The position numbers and the translations under genes are program-made. From the NCBI GenBank assembly GCA_025146135.1, contig CP102255.1:806001-870000 (forward strand): DNA of 64,000 bases. The letters are read 5' to 3'. The notes under the pieces were generated by a model. That model saw only the letters and a program-made list of their open reading frames with translations, was not told the origin of the DNA and did no database searches. Of this stretch, positions 1 through 8,866 are shown one piece after another. The stretch's first letter is position 1, and each line of letters opens with the position of its first letter. The stretch is from Anaerotruncus colihominis (GTDB lineage Bacteria; Bacillota; Clostridia; Oscillospirales; Ruminococcaceae).

Positions 1-1910
1 CGGGAGCCGCTGTAATCGGAAGTGTCACATTGGCTTTGACCGCTTATGCGGCGGGGGCCAAAATTGCGGCAGCGGCATCTGCCCTTCTATCTGCTTCTAT
101 TCCTGGTGTCAATATTATTATGGGTGTGACGGCGGCGCTGGCTGGTATAACTGCCGCAGTTGTTGCTTTTACAGCGTCTGTCAATGAGGGCATCCCCTCC
201 GTGAAGGAGCTGTCCGAGGCGGCGCGCGATGCGCAGGAGGCTATGGAACAGGCCAACGCTGCATACGACGAAACCGCCACACAGACGCTTGCCACGGCGC
301 AGACCGCCCTAATCTACATCGACAGACTGGAGGAGATCGAGGCTGCCGCAGGCGGCGCGGTGAAAGAAAATCAGGAATACCACAATATTCTCGCCCTCCT
401 TTCCCGCACAGTGCCGGAACTGGCCGACAGCATCGACCTTACAAATAATGCTATTGATGGCGGCACAGAAGCTCTCCGTGCAAATACGGAAGAATGGAAG
501 CGCAACGCGGAGGCCCAGGCATACCAGGAATATCTCAATTCCTTATATGACCAGCACGGCGAGGTCACAAAGGAATACGTCGAAAACAGTATCAAGCGCA
601 CCCAGGCGGAAATACATCTGGAGGAAGTAACAGAAAAGCGCAACGCCGTTCAGGAGCGTCTGAATGAGCTGAGCAAAGAATCCTATGATCAGGGCGGCAT
701 GCTCACACAGGAATACTATGATCTGCAAAATTCACTGAACACATACAACGATGAGATCTATAAATCTGAACGTACCATTAAAAATCTGGACAAGGCCATT
801 GCCGAAGATATCGAGACGATGGATTCCTTCCAAACTGAAATTGATGAAGCGGATAAAGCCTGGGAAAGGATAACCGACACCACCAAAGATATGACCGAGG
901 CCGAGAAAGCCGCCGCGCAGCAGACACAGGAGTTTCAGCAGATTTTTGATGGCGTCACCGCATCGGCAGCGACGCTCACGGAGGCTTACAAAGCGACGTA
1001 TGAAGCCGCAATGGAATCCATACAGGGACAATACGCCCTGTGGGATATGGCCGCACCGGCTGTTGCAACCAGTGCAGGGAGCATCAATTCTGCCTTGGAA
1101 AGCCAGATCACCTATTGGCAGGCATATGACGCCAACCTGCAATCCCTGACAGAGCGCAGTGCCGAGATTGAGGGCCTGAGCGATGTCATCGCAAGCTTTG
1201 CCGATGGCAGCAAGGAGGGCGTGAACGCGGTTGCGGGCCTTGCCGCAGCAACTGACGAGGAATTGCGGGAAGTGGTCGCCAATTACAATGCCAATAAACA
1301 GGCAATGTCTGACGCGTCCAACAGTACTTCGATGCTGGTGAACGAGGTTCCCCAGGAAATAGACAAGCTGCAAAAAGAACTGGAGGACGGCGTTGCGGCT
1401 ATGAACCTTGGCTCCGAGGCGGCCGAGAGCGCCAGGGCTACAATTCAGGGGTACATCGACGGATTGGATGGTATGCATCCGGAGGTACAGGCCGCCTTCG
1501 CCCGTTTTGCACAGGCGGTGCCGCAAACTCCGGCCCTGCCGGGAAACGGATTTGCCCCGATCGCCTCTTTACATGGACGCGGATATGCTACTGGTACGGA
1601 ATCAGCGGAACCTGGCTTTGCTCTGGTAGGTGAAAAAGGACCGGAATTGATCTATTTTAATGGCGGGGAGAAAGTTGTGAACGCGGCACAAACCGCCGCC
1701 ATGCGGTCACAGCCTGCCATTTCCGCGCTGGTCCCGCCTGCCGGCGGCGCCAATTCCCCGGTTACAATCCAGGTTTCATTTAATATTCAGGGAACTGCCT
1801 CCCCGGAAACCGTAGCGTCCCTGCAAGAATTCGGAAGTGAATTTGCCGAACATGTCCTGGATGTTATCGAACAGCACAATATTGATGTTACAAGGAGGGC
1901 CTATCGATGA
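1..1910 (+). CDS. phage tail tape-measure protein (5' end outside window)
   Basis: C-terminal part of the tape-measure protein, which sets tail length and is extruded at DNA injection. The frame is already open at the first bases, so the true start lies upstream; about 635 residues are visible. They begin with Ala/Gly-rich hydrophobic helices (first ~60 residues), continue as long Glu/Gln/Ala-rich segments typical of a coiled-coil rod (~65-480), and end in a Pro/Ala linker and a beta-rich tail. Its stop overlaps the next ATG (ATGA), fitting a translationally coupled tail operon. The position just before tail X and late-control D supports the call; sequence alone gives the family only by composition. 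Confidence 0.8.
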   Translation, partial: GAAVIGSVTLALTAYAAGAKIAAAASALLSASIPGVNIIMGVTAALAGITAAVVAFTASVNEGIPSVKELSEAARDAQEAMEQANAAYDETATQTLATAQTALIYIDRLEEIEAAAGGAVKENQEYHNILALLSRTVPELADSIDLTNNAIDGGTEALRANTEEWKRNAEAQAYQEYLNSLYDQHGEVTKEYVENSIKRTQAEIHLEEVTEKRNAVQERLNELSKESYDQGGMLTQEYYDLQNSLNTYNDEIYKSERTIKNLDKAIAEDIETMDSFQTEIDEADKAWERITDTTKDMTEAEKAAAQQTQEFQQIFDGVTASAATLTEAYKATYEAAMESIQGQYALWDMAAPAVATSAGSINSALESQITYWQAYDANLQSLTERSAEIEGLSDVIASFADGSKEGVNAVAGLAAATDEELREVVANYNANKQAMSDASNSTSMLVNEVPQEIDKLQKELEDGVAAMNLGSEAAESARATIQGYIDGLDGMHPEVQAAFARFAQAVPQTPALPGNGFAPIASLHGRGYATGTESAEPGFALVGEKGPELIYFNGGEKVVNAAQTAAMRSQPAISALVPPAGGANSPVTIQVSFNIQGTASPETVASLQEFGSEFAEHVLDVIEQHNIDVTRRAYR

Positions 1911-2116
1911 AAAAGTACACAACCGTCCAGGGTGATATGTGGGACAGCATCGCCTACGCCCAGCTTGGGAATGCGGATTACGCCGATAAACTGATGAACG
2001 CAAATTTGCAGTATCGGGAATATTACATATTTCCCGCCGGCATTGTCCTGAACCTGCCGGAAATAACCGGGCGTGTCAGTGATGGCATGCCCCCGTGGAA
2101 ACAGGTGGGAGGATGA
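1907..2116 (+). CDS. phage tail protein X (LysM-like)
   Basis: Small 69-residue protein of the P2 gpX type, a LysM-like fold that helps join the tail tube end to the baseplate hub. The N-terminus (KKYTTVQGDMWDSIA) carries the typical 'T..GD.WD.IA' pattern, followed by an Asn/Leu helix and the 'FPAGIVLNLPEI' motif seen at the end of LysM-like tail proteins. Length matches the family (about 65-75 residues). The start overlaps the tape-measure stop, and its own stop overlaps the next ATG, so the genes are probably co-translated. Confidence 0.85.
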   Translation: MKKYTTVQGDMWDSIAYAQLGNADYADKLMNANLQYREYYIFPAGIVLNLPEITGRVSDGMPPWKQVGG

Positions 2117-3435
2117 GCGACAAAAATCTGTCACGCCGCGCGGCTGCGGAGATATCTTTTAACGGCATAAATATTACATCGTCTATCAAGCCTTATCTTC
2201 TGTCCATGACCTATATTGATAATGAGGAGGACGAAACAGACGATTTGCAGATCACCCTTCAGGACAGGGAATCTATCTGGTTGGAAAAATGGCTGACAGA
2301 AGCGGTTGACGCCGCCGCGTCCGCCCCCGGTTCGGCGCCGGGAGGTTATTCCGTGGGGGATATCGTCCAGTTTACAGGATCGTTTCACTATATCAGTTCT
2401 ACCGACGACGCCGGATATACAGCGATACCGGGACCTGCGCAAATCACATTGAGCAATCCCGGGAGTAAGCACCCCTGGCATCTGATTCATACCGATAATA
2501 CCTCTAATGTCTACGGGTGGGTCAACGAAGGGGACTTCCAGGGCATGGACGGCAACGGCTCGGAGAATAACAGCAGCGCCGGCTTTAAAATTGACGCTGT
2601 GATTGTCCGGGAAAACTGGAATAGCGACGGTAAGGATAAGCTGCTGCCCTGCGGCCAGTTCGAGCTTGACAGTGTGGACGCTTCCGGGCCGCCGGCCACC
2701 ATTACCATTAAAGCCACTTCCCTTCCTTTTGGAGCGCAGATCAGGCAAACGAAAAAATCCCATGCATGGGAAGCCTGTTCATTATCCGGCATCGCCAAAG
2801 AGATTGCGCGCAGCAACGGCATGGTTTGTATGTATGAATCGGTGGGCGATCCGTTTTATGCGCGGCTGGAACAGGTAAAAACAAGCGACATCGCTTTTTT
2901 GTCCACCCTCTGCCATGACGCGGGAATCTCCCTTAAAGCGACCAACAGTATCCTTGTTTTGTTTGATCAGGCGGCTTATGAAGCGAAATCGCCCATCTTT
3001 ATCATCAGGCAGGGAAAGAACGGGGGCTATACAAAATACAAGATGAACATCGGCACGGCGAATACAAAGTATTCGTCGTGCCGCGTCAGTTATGTCGACC
3101 CGTCTACAGGCCGATGCATCGAGGCGACGGCCAGGACGGAGGATTATAATGCCGATGCAAAGAACAATCAACAATTGGAAATCTCGGCAAAGGTGTCCAG
3201 CATCGCCGAGGCAAAGGCGCTGGCCGAAAAGCATCTGCGGCTGCACAACAAATACGCCAAGACAGCGACATTTACCTTACCGGGAAATCCTGATCTCGTG
3301 GCCGGGGTGACAATTCTGCTGGAGGGGTGGGGCGCTTGGGGCGGAAAGTATATCATCACGCAGGCGAACCATTCTGTTAGCGGGTCCGGCTATACGACGC
3401 AAATCAAATTGCGTAAAGTACTGGAGGGATATTGA
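2113..3435 (+). CDS. phage late-control D / baseplate hub protein
   Basis: About 440 residues, of the phage late-control gene D / XkdQ type that forms the baseplate hub around the tail tube tip. The N-terminus (AEISFNGINIT, then 'DDLQITLQDR') is characteristic of this family. The middle (~90-160) has an inserted SH3/Gly-rich segment and the C-terminal half holds the hub beta-domain. I chose the ATG that overlaps the tail X stop (ATGA); a GTG 18 bases upstream (2095) is in frame but would give a less usual N-terminus. It sits in the canonical order X-D-V. Confidence 0.85.
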   Translation: MSDKNLSRRAAAEISFNGINITSSIKPYLLSMTYIDNEEDETDDLQITLQDRESIWLEKWLTEAVDAAASAPGSAPGGYSVGDIVQFTGSFHYISSTDDAGYTAIPGPAQITLSNPGSKHPWHLIHTDNTSNVYGWVNEGDFQGMDGNGSENNSSAGFKIDAVIVRENWNSDGKDKLLPCGQFELDSVDASGPPATITIKATSLPFGAQIRQTKKSHAWEACSLSGIAKEIARSNGMVCMYESVGDPFYARLEQVKTSDIAFLSTLCHDAGISLKATNSILVLFDQAAYEAKSPIFIIRQGKNGGYTKYKMNIGTANTKYSSCRVSYVDPSTGRCIEATARTEDYNADAKNNQQLEISAKVSSIAEAKALAEKHLRLHNKYAKTATFTLPGNPDLVAGVTILLEGWGAWGGKYIITQANHSVSGSGYTTQIKLRKVLEGY

Positions 3436-3761
3436 TGGCATCGGATACAAACCTGGAGAAGTTGGTGCGTCTTGGGACGGTGACGGCTGTGGACGCCGGC
3501 AAACGGCAGGCGCGGGTAAAGTATGAGGATACGGGTTCACTCTCTGGATGGCTTTACGTCCTCGCGGCGCCCCCATCCGTCCCGGACTATGATGCGCCGC
3601 AGCGCACAGAGCTTGAAGAAGGCGGCAGCGGTGAAGCGGCTTATGAAAGCCATAGCCATGAGCTGATCATAAAACCATGGATGCCAAAGGTGAACGAAAC
3701 GGTCCTGATATTGTACCTGCCGGGAGATAACACGGACGGTTTTGTCCTGGGGAGGGTTTAG
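3435..3761 (+). CDS. phage baseplate assembly protein V
   Basis: A 108-residue protein of the gpV/gp45 spike family, which forms the trimeric puncturing tip of contractile tails. The opening 'LGTVTAVDAGKRQARVKYED' is the OB-fold signature of this family, and the 'PKVNETVLILYLPG...DGFVLGRV' ending is typical of the OB-fold's last strands. It is shorter than P2 gpV and lacks a long C-terminal needle, so a separate spike tip may be used. The ATG at 3435 has GGAGGG six bases upstream; a TTG one codon earlier is unlikely. Confidence 0.85.
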   Translation: MASDTNLEKLVRLGTVTAVDAGKRQARVKYEDTGSLSGWLYVLAAPPSVPDYDAPQRTELEEGGSGEAAYESHSHELIIKPWMPKVNETVLILYLPGDNTDGFVLGRV

Positions 3762-3763
3762 GC

Positions 3764-4165
3764 ATGGCAACGATCGGATGCCTTGGGGATGTGGCCTTTA
3801 CAGTTTCCGATTCCGTCATCCGGACGCTCTCCAATTTTCAATGGTCCGGTTCTGCGCGTTATGCGACCCATCAGCGGCATTTGGGGCGGGGACTTCTGGA
3901 ATTTACAGGGACGGACCCCGATAAGATATCTTTTGATATCACACTTTCCGCACAACTTGGGGTAACACCCGCAAAGGAAATCGCCAGGATCGCCAAATAT
4001 GTAAGCAGCGGCAAAAAGCTGCCTCTGACCATCGGCAGTCATGTCTATGGACAATACAGATGGGCGATCCTGAGCTACAGCGTCAAAGCGCAAACATTTG
4101 ATAAATACGGTAATCTGTATGTTGCGGTGCTGTCCGTCAGCCTGCAAGAATATTTGAGGAGGTGA
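3764..4165 (+). CDS. phage tail protein U / terminator
   Basis: 133-residue protein matching the P2 gpU family (tail tube/sheath completion). The N-terminal 'GDVAFTVS' strand, the 'W..SARYATHQR' motif and the central 'LEFTGTDPDKISFDITL' block are family features. It starts two bases after the gpV stop, and GGGAGGG is just upstream. Its place between V and W differs from P2, where U lies further upstream, but this order occurs in Firmicutes contractile-tail prophages. Confidence 0.8.
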   Translation: MATIGCLGDVAFTVSDSVIRTLSNFQWSGSARYATHQRHLGRGLLEFTGTDPDKISFDITLSAQLGVTPAKEIARIAKYVSSGKKLPLTIGSHVYGQYRWAILSYSVKAQTFDKYGNLYVAVLSVSLQEYLRR

Positions 4166-4171
4166 AAACAG

Positions 4172-4492
4172 ATGACCTATACGATCAGCGCCGCGGATTT
4201 ACGTAATATCCGGCTGAACCAAACCGATGCTTTAAACTCTGTTATTCAAAATATCGCGATCATTTTATCGACAGCAAAAGGTTCTGTTCCTCTGCATCGT
4301 GACTTTGGGATAGCAATGGACGCGCTTGACCGGCCGGTTTCTGTGGCCGAAGTGATGATGCGTGCTGATATCCGCGAAGCGATCGAACGGTGGGAACCGA
4401 GGGCGGCTGTTGTAGATATCGCCTTTTCAGGGGACGCGTCCGAACCGGGCAAATTGATACCAACGGTAGAGGTGGAGATCAATAATGGGTAG
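4172..4492 (+). CDS. phage baseplate protein W (GPW/gp25 family)
   Basis: 106 residues of the GPW/gp25 family, a baseplate wedge component resembling the lysozyme-like gp25 of T4. The block 'LSTAKGSVPLHRDFGI' and the 'RADIREAIERWEPRA' helix are typical. Length fits the family. GAGGTG precedes the ATG at a good distance, and the last codons overlap the gpJ start, so W and J are probably translationally coupled as in other wedge modules. Confidence 0.88.
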   Translation: MTYTISAADLRNIRLNQTDALNSVIQNIAIILSTAKGSVPLHRDFGIAMDALDRPVSVAEVMMRADIREAIERWEPRAAVVDIAFSGDASEPGKLIPTVEVEINNG

Positions 4493-5621
4493 AAATACAG
4501 AATATCAGTTTATCTCAACAGATGCGGCCGAAATTGTATCCCTGCTGACAACAGCCTATGAAAAGATCACTGGTATCACGATCCATCCTGCCAGCCCGGA
4601 ACATCTATTCATCCGATGGATGGGCAACATAATCATACAAGAGCGTGTTTTAAATAATTATACCGGCAATCAAAACATCCCAAGCCGTGCCGAAGGCAGG
4701 AACTTGGATGCATTGGGCGAACTGTTTTTAGAGCAGACCCGTCCCGGAGCCAAGCCAGCCCGATGCACCGTCCGATTTGAAATTTCCGAGGCGCAGCTAT
4801 TTGCCGTTTTGGTGCCTGCGGGAACAAGGGTTACGGATACAGGAGGCGTCCTGATCTGGCAAACGGAAGCGGATATCTATGTGCCGGCCGGTGAAACCTC
4901 TGTGGACGCGGAAGTGATATGCCAGACATCCGGTACAGTGGGAAACGGCTATGTACCCGGACAGATTGATACCATCATGGACTTGTACGATTACTGTACA
5001 AAGTGTGTCAATATCACTGCATCCGACGGAGGCGCGGACATGGCGACGGATGAAGAATATTATGAGCTTATGCGGGCCAGTATGGACGGATATAGCTGCG
5101 CTGGCGCCAGAGGCGGGTATATCTACTTTGCCCGGCGCGTCAGTACAGAGATCGCGGATGTAATCGCCAACTCCCCCACTCCCGGCGTGGTCAAGCTGTA
5201 CATATTGATGGAAAACGGAGAGCCCGCGGGAGAGGAAATTAAAAACGCAGTATTGGCCGCCTGCAACGAAGATACTGTGCGGCCTCTGACGGATCAGGTA
5301 TTTGTAGAGGATGCCGAAAAAATAGAGTATGACATTTCCTGCACCTACTATATACAGGAGGGCGTACAAAAAAGCGCGGCAGAATTAAAAGCGGCGGTAA
5401 ATGCGGCTGTAAAAGAATACGCCGCATGGCAGAGCGCGCGCATGGGACGTGATATCAATCCGTCCTATCTGGTGGGATTACTTATGCAGACCGGGATTAA
5501 ACGCGTGGAGTTGACCGCGCCTGTATTTACCGTCTTGCGGGATGGAAGCGACAGGACCGTCCCACAGGTGGCTGCGCTGCGGTCGCTGGATGTGGTTGAC
5601 GGAGGGTACGAGGATGAATGA
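4485..5621 (+). CDS. phage baseplate protein J
   Basis: 378-residue baseplate J protein, the main wedge protein that joins W to tail protein I. The 'RAEGRNLDALGELFLEQTR' helix, the 'GTRVTDTGGVLIWQTE' beta segment and the 'ASDGGADMATDEEYYELMRAS' region are strongly characteristic. Length is close to P2 gpJ and XkdT. It overlaps W at its start and tail I at its end. No internal interruption is seen. Confidence 0.9.
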   Translation: MGRNTEYQFISTDAAEIVSLLTTAYEKITGITIHPASPEHLFIRWMGNIIIQERVLNNYTGNQNIPSRAEGRNLDALGELFLEQTRPGAKPARCTVRFEISEAQLFAVLVPAGTRVTDTGGVLIWQTEADIYVPAGETSVDAEVICQTSGTVGNGYVPGQIDTIMDLYDYCTKCVNITASDGGADMATDEEYYELMRASMDGYSCAGARGGYIYFARRVSTEIADVIANSPTPGVVKLYILMENGEPAGEEIKNAVLAACNEDTVRPLTDQVFVEDAEKIEYDISCTYYIQEGVQKSAAELKAAVNAAVKEYAAWQSARMGRDINPSYLVGLLMQTGIKRVELTAPVFTVLRDGSDRTVPQVAALRSLDVVDGGYEDE

Positions 5622-6642
5622 TCATGGCCTGACAACGAAAAATTTACTGGCGTCGTTCCCCGAAGCATTGCGGCATGATGCGTCGCTTGCGGCTCTGGCC
5701 TCTGCTGTCGCGGATATCCTGTCTAAGAGGCCGGAAGAAATCGGGCGGGCTGCCGTTTATCCCTCGATTGATGACCTGGATGAATCGCTTTTGGATATCC
5801 TGGCCCATGATTTTAAAGTGGATTGGTATGACTACAATTATGACGCGGATATAAAGCGGGCGTTGTTTAAAAGCAGCTTCGCTGTGCACCGGTTTTTGGG
5901 AACACGAGGCGCTGTAACCAGGGCGTTGACCAGCATTTATTCTGCCGCATCAGTCAAAGAATGGTTTGAGTATGGCGGGAATCCATATTACTTTAAAATA
6001 CTGTTGTACGATCAGGATATGCCCGTTTCCATTCCGGCCAAAGAAATCAGAAAGGCCGTTGAATTCTATAAGTCCCTGCGTTCCCACCTGGAAAAAATCA
6101 CGATGATCATCGAAGCCGCGGCGCGGCTCGAAATCGGATTTTCATGGCGGCTTGCAATGCGGACCCGTTTAAGCGTATGGGGGATGCATGAAATCCGGCT
6201 GAACGGCAGCCGCGGCTTAAACGGCGAGTGGATATTGTCCAGTGTTTGGGACCGGGGCGCGCATTTTGAGAAATTTGCTTTGCATCACCGAAAACGGACG
6301 CCGCTCCAGATGACGGTATATATGACCATCATGCAAAGAGCCGGATTTGAGCAGCAGGACATACCGAAATTGTCCCGTTTTGCCGTGCGGACCCGAAACA
6401 ATGTATACAGCCCGCAAACGATGATGTTGGACGGTTCCCACAGGCTGGACGGCGGGGGGCGGCTTGGGATTGTGTTTATGCGGGGCGGCGCATTGCGGGC
6501 GTGCGCTTTTCGGGCGTCTGCAAATGCCAGCCCGTGTATTAAGGCCGGCCTCATCCGAAACAACATGTGGCGCCTGGACGGTTCCCGCAGTCTTGACGGT
6601 GAGCGGCTGTTGAACGCGGATATCATCACAAGCGATCTTTAA
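5614..6642 (+). CDS. phage tail protein I with C-terminal repeats
   Basis: 342-residue protein of the P2 gpI family, the last baseplate wedge component before the fibres. The N-terminal ~180 residues carry the family signature (IDDLDESLLDILAHDFKVDW, then 'FLGTRGAVTRAL'). The C-terminal ~150 residues are an extension with three copies of a short 'L(N/D)GS..L(N/D)G' unit near residues 197, 281 and 324, which may act as a fibre-docking or rod segment. I chose the ATG at 5614, which overlaps the gpJ stop by eight bases and has GGAGGG upstream; an open frame extends further 5' but only inside gpJ. Confidence 0.82.
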   Translation: MNDHGLTTKNLLASFPEALRHDASLAALASAVADILSKRPEEIGRAAVYPSIDDLDESLLDILAHDFKVDWYDYNYDADIKRALFKSSFAVHRFLGTRGAVTRALTSIYSAASVKEWFEYGGNPYYFKILLYDQDMPVSIPAKEIRKAVEFYKSLRSHLEKITMIIEAAARLEIGFSWRLAMRTRLSVWGMHEIRLNGSRGLNGEWILSSVWDRGAHFEKFALHHRKRTPLQMTVYMTIMQRAGFEQQDIPKLSRFAVRTRNNVYSPQTMMLDGSHRLDGGGRLGIVFMRGGALRACAFRASANASPCIKAGLIRNNMWRLDGSRSLDGERLLNADIITSDL

Positions 6643-6664
6643 ATCATGGAAGGAAGGGATTATT

Positions 6665-7057
6665 TTGGCGGAGAAAAACAGCATCATTACAAAAGCGCGG
6701 CGGATTGCGCTGGCCAAATTAACGGCCGGCGTAATTGACACAATCCCGCCGGTCTCCTTTATCGCCCTGGGGGACGGCGGGGTGAACGAAAGCGGGGAGC
6801 CTATTGCCCCGGATGTGGAACAGGAGGCTTTGACGCATGAGGTTTGCCGGTATGCGGTACAGAAGCCTGTCGCCTTCCCGGTGGAGACAACGGCGCGATT
6901 CGTAATTGTTATCCCGGAGGATGAACAAGCCAAAACAAAATTTTCCGAAATGGGGTTGGTCGATACAGAGGGGAATTTTGTTGCAATTAAAACAATGTAT
7001 GTGAAGCAGAAGGATGACGATGTGGAGTTTTCCTTTACCTTCGATATGGAATTTTAA
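6665..7057 (+). CDS. phage tail-collar/fibre N-terminal-like protein
   Basis: 130 residues that start at TTG (6665) behind AGGAAGGGA. The opening 'SIITKARRIALAKLTAG...FIALGDGG' matches the conserved N-terminus of tail-collar fibre proteins (DUF3751-like), the part that attaches fibres to the baseplate. Here only the attachment domain plus a short beta region are present and the receptor-binding part would be supplied by the next gene. This split is common in Firmicutes contractile-tail prophages. The family call rests on the N-terminal motif only. Confidence 0.65.
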   Translation: MAEKNSIITKARRIALAKLTAGVIDTIPPVSFIALGDGGVNESGEPIAPDVEQEALTHEVCRYAVQKPVAFPVETTARFVIVIPEDEQAKTKFSEMGLVDTEGNFVAIKTMYVKQKDDDVEFSFTFDMEF

Positions 7058-7072
7058 TTGGAGGGGATATTT

Positions 7073-8092
7073 ATGGCAGAGGTACATAATTCCTGGCAGG
7101 ATACAATGGGGGAACCTTATCAGATACCGGATAATCCGGTTTATGACGCATCCAATATTCTAAGGCCGACGACCATGACGCCGGCCCATGCAGACATGTT
7201 TAACGAGATATTTTCCCGCCTGATCGTCAATACTGCGGCGGTCAAGAGCATTGCTGACAGCAAAGCGGGCACTGACACCGCCGCGTCTGATCAGGATGGA
7301 TTGATGTCGAAGGAAGATAAAACCGCCCTCGATCAAGCGGTGCTGAATATTGCTGCCTTAAGCGGAATTTTGGGCGACGGCACGGCAGGCGGCGATTTAC
7401 AGGGGAGCTATCCAAACCCGGCAATCAATCCCGCAAAGCTGGTCAATATCAAACCTACGTTTGCGCAGGCAGAGTCTCGTGCTAAGATTGCCAATGGCGA
7501 TACACTGGCAATTATCCTGGGCAAAATCGCCAAGATGTATGTGGATTTAAAAGCCGTGGCATGGAGCGGCAGCTACGCCGATTTGACAAACAAACCGTCC
7601 AACTTTACGCCCGCGGCCCATACCCATGACGACCGCTATTTCACGGAGACGGAGATAACAACAAAGCTGAACGCAAAGTCCGATACGACCCATACGCATA
7701 CGGCGGCGCAGGTAGGCGCGGCTGCGGTGTCCAGCGGTACATGGACGCCAAATCTCAACGACGCATACAATGCCTGCTTTACCAACACAAATGCAAGCGG
7801 CGTCTGGTACCGGGCCGGAAATATCGCACTGTTTTACTTCCAGACCCAATTAACCCGAAAATCCAGCAACAGCGCAAACATGTATTGTACGACGCCGTTT
7901 GCCGGCCATACGTTCGGAGAAGTGATTCTGCGCGGGCCGACCAGCCCAACGCTTAGAAAGAATTGGGTATTGGCAAACACAAATACAAATTCCACCTGGA
8001 TGCTTATACCCGGAGGCGCGTTTGCGACAGAATCACAGATGTCGGTAGGCACGGACTTTTGGTATTACGGGCATGGCACAGTTTTGCTTTAA
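7073..8092 (+). CDS. phage tail fibre protein
   Basis: 339-residue fibre protein. A Thr/Pro-rich N-terminus is followed by a helical segment (~70-110), the fibre hallmark 'GDLQGSYPNPAI' (~105-120), then the 'YADLTNKPSNFTPAAHTH' and 'SDTTHTHTAAQVGAAA' repeats (~165-220) that form beta-helical fibre shafts with metal-binding HxH motifs. A Ser/Thr/Asn-rich C-terminal head (~225-339) is the likely receptor-binding part. The ATG at 7073 follows GGAGGGG; it lies right behind the collar-like gene and is probably assembled with it. Confidence 0.8.
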   Translation: MAEVHNSWQDTMGEPYQIPDNPVYDASNILRPTTMTPAHADMFNEIFSRLIVNTAAVKSIADSKAGTDTAASDQDGLMSKEDKTALDQAVLNIAALSGILGDGTAGGDLQGSYPNPAINPAKLVNIKPTFAQAESRAKIANGDTLAIILGKIAKMYVDLKAVAWSGSYADLTNKPSNFTPAAHTHDDRYFTETEITTKLNAKSDTTHTHTAAQVGAAAVSSGTWTPNLNDAYNACFTNTNASGVWYRAGNIALFYFQTQLTRKSSNSANMYCTTPFAGHTFGEVILRGPTSPTLRKNWVLANTNTNSTWMLIPGGAFATESQMSVGTDFWYYGHGTVLL

Positions 8093-8104
8093 GGGGGCAG
8101 TATC

Positions 8105-8524
8105 ATGGATCAAACAACGAAAAAAACATATGACGGCCTGTGCTCTGACTTCGTTTTTATTGAGACACAGGATTTTGAGGATGGCACACCAACCACCTTG
8201 CCGCACCGCCAGATGTTTTACAACACGGAATCAGGACGAGCAATGCTGGCGGAAGCAGCGCCGGAGCTGCTGGATGAAATTTTAGCGGTATGGGGCGATC
8301 AACCGGCGGCCATGGACGGCGCGGAAATATTGGAGCCTTTTCCGACCGTGGAAGAAAGCGTCGAATCTCTGGAGGCACAGATGACAGACACACAGATGGC
8401 GCTGGTTGAGGCATACGAGGCGGCGGACGAACAGGCAACGACGATCATGCTGGCACAGGCCGAAGCGTACGAATCCATGCTTGCGCTGCAAGCGCGCATG
8501 GAGGCTCTGGAAGGGGGTGAATAG
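8105..8524 (+). CDS. phage protein with C-terminal coiled coil (XkdW position)
   Basis: 139 residues, not assigned to a family with certainty. It occupies the place of XkdW/fibre-associated genes downstream of the fibre. The N-terminal half is globular with an acidic 'FIETQDFEDGT' stretch; the C-terminal ~65 residues are Ala/Glu/Met-rich and strongly predicted to form a coiled coil ('VESLEAQMTDTQ', 'MLALQARMEALEG'), so it may trimerise like a fibre chaperone or a fibre-tip adaptor. GGGGG lies upstream of the ATG. Confidence 0.6.
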   Translation: MDQTTKKTYDGLCSDFVFIETQDFEDGTPTTLPHRQMFYNTESGRAMLAEAAPELLDEILAVWGDQPAAMDGAEILEPFPTVEESVESLEAQMTDTQMALVEAYEAADEQATTIMLAQAEAYESMLALQARMEALEGGE

Positions 8525-8528
8525 GTAA

Positions 8529-8633
8529 ATGGCTAAAGTATACGCAGATCTGATCCGTAAGGGCTTAAAGACAATCGGGGACGTACCCAGGGCTTTACAG
8601 GCCGAGGTCAAGGAGCTGCTCGAACATGAGTAG
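8529..8633 (+). CDS. small phage protein, CD1375-like
   Basis: 34 residues (MAKVYADLIRKG...). The pattern 'MA.VYA.LI.KG.KT..DVP' is the signature of the very small CD1375-type proteins found just after fibre genes in clostridial prophages. Function unknown. It starts four bases after the preceding stop. A second, diverged copy follows at 8683, so the pair is a small tandem paralogue set. Confidence 0.6.
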   Translation: MAKVYADLIRKGLKTIGDVPRALQAEVKELLEHE

Positions 8634-8682
8634 CTTTTTTCTTTTCCTCGCAAAAATATTCTGCCGGAAGGAGGTGCGCATA

Positions 8683-8802
8683 ATGGCAGTTGTTTACGCG
8701 ACGCTGATCGTGAAAGGCAAAAAGACGCTGGAGGACGTCCCGGCGCTGCTCAAAGAACAGGTGCGGGAAATTCTCTCCGCTCTCGATGTGGAAGTGCAGT
8801 AA
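8683..8802 (+). CDS. small phage protein, CD1375-like (second copy)
   Basis: 39 residues, with a strong GGAAGGAGGT ribosome binding site. It shares 'VYA.LI.KG.KT..DVP..L...V.E.L' with the gene at 8529, so the two are paralogues. It ends just before a rho-independent terminator, making it the last gene of the tail/fibre transcription unit. Function unknown. Confidence 0.6.
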   Translation: MAVVYATLIVKGKKTLEDVPALLKEQVREILSALDVEVQ

Positions 8803-8811
8803 CATACGATG

Positions 8812-8839
8812 GGGCCGGGCTGGCGGAACAGCCCGGCCC
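8812..8839 (+). terminator. rho-independent terminator after tail genes
   Basis: Perfect 11-bp stem (gggccgggctg / cagcccggccc, 8812-8822 and 8829-8839) with a six-base loop, followed by a short A/T run (tatatttt). It separates tail/fibre genes from the lysis genes. Confidence 0.75.
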
Positions 8840-8866
8840 TATATTTTGCCCGTGGGGGTGTAAGTA

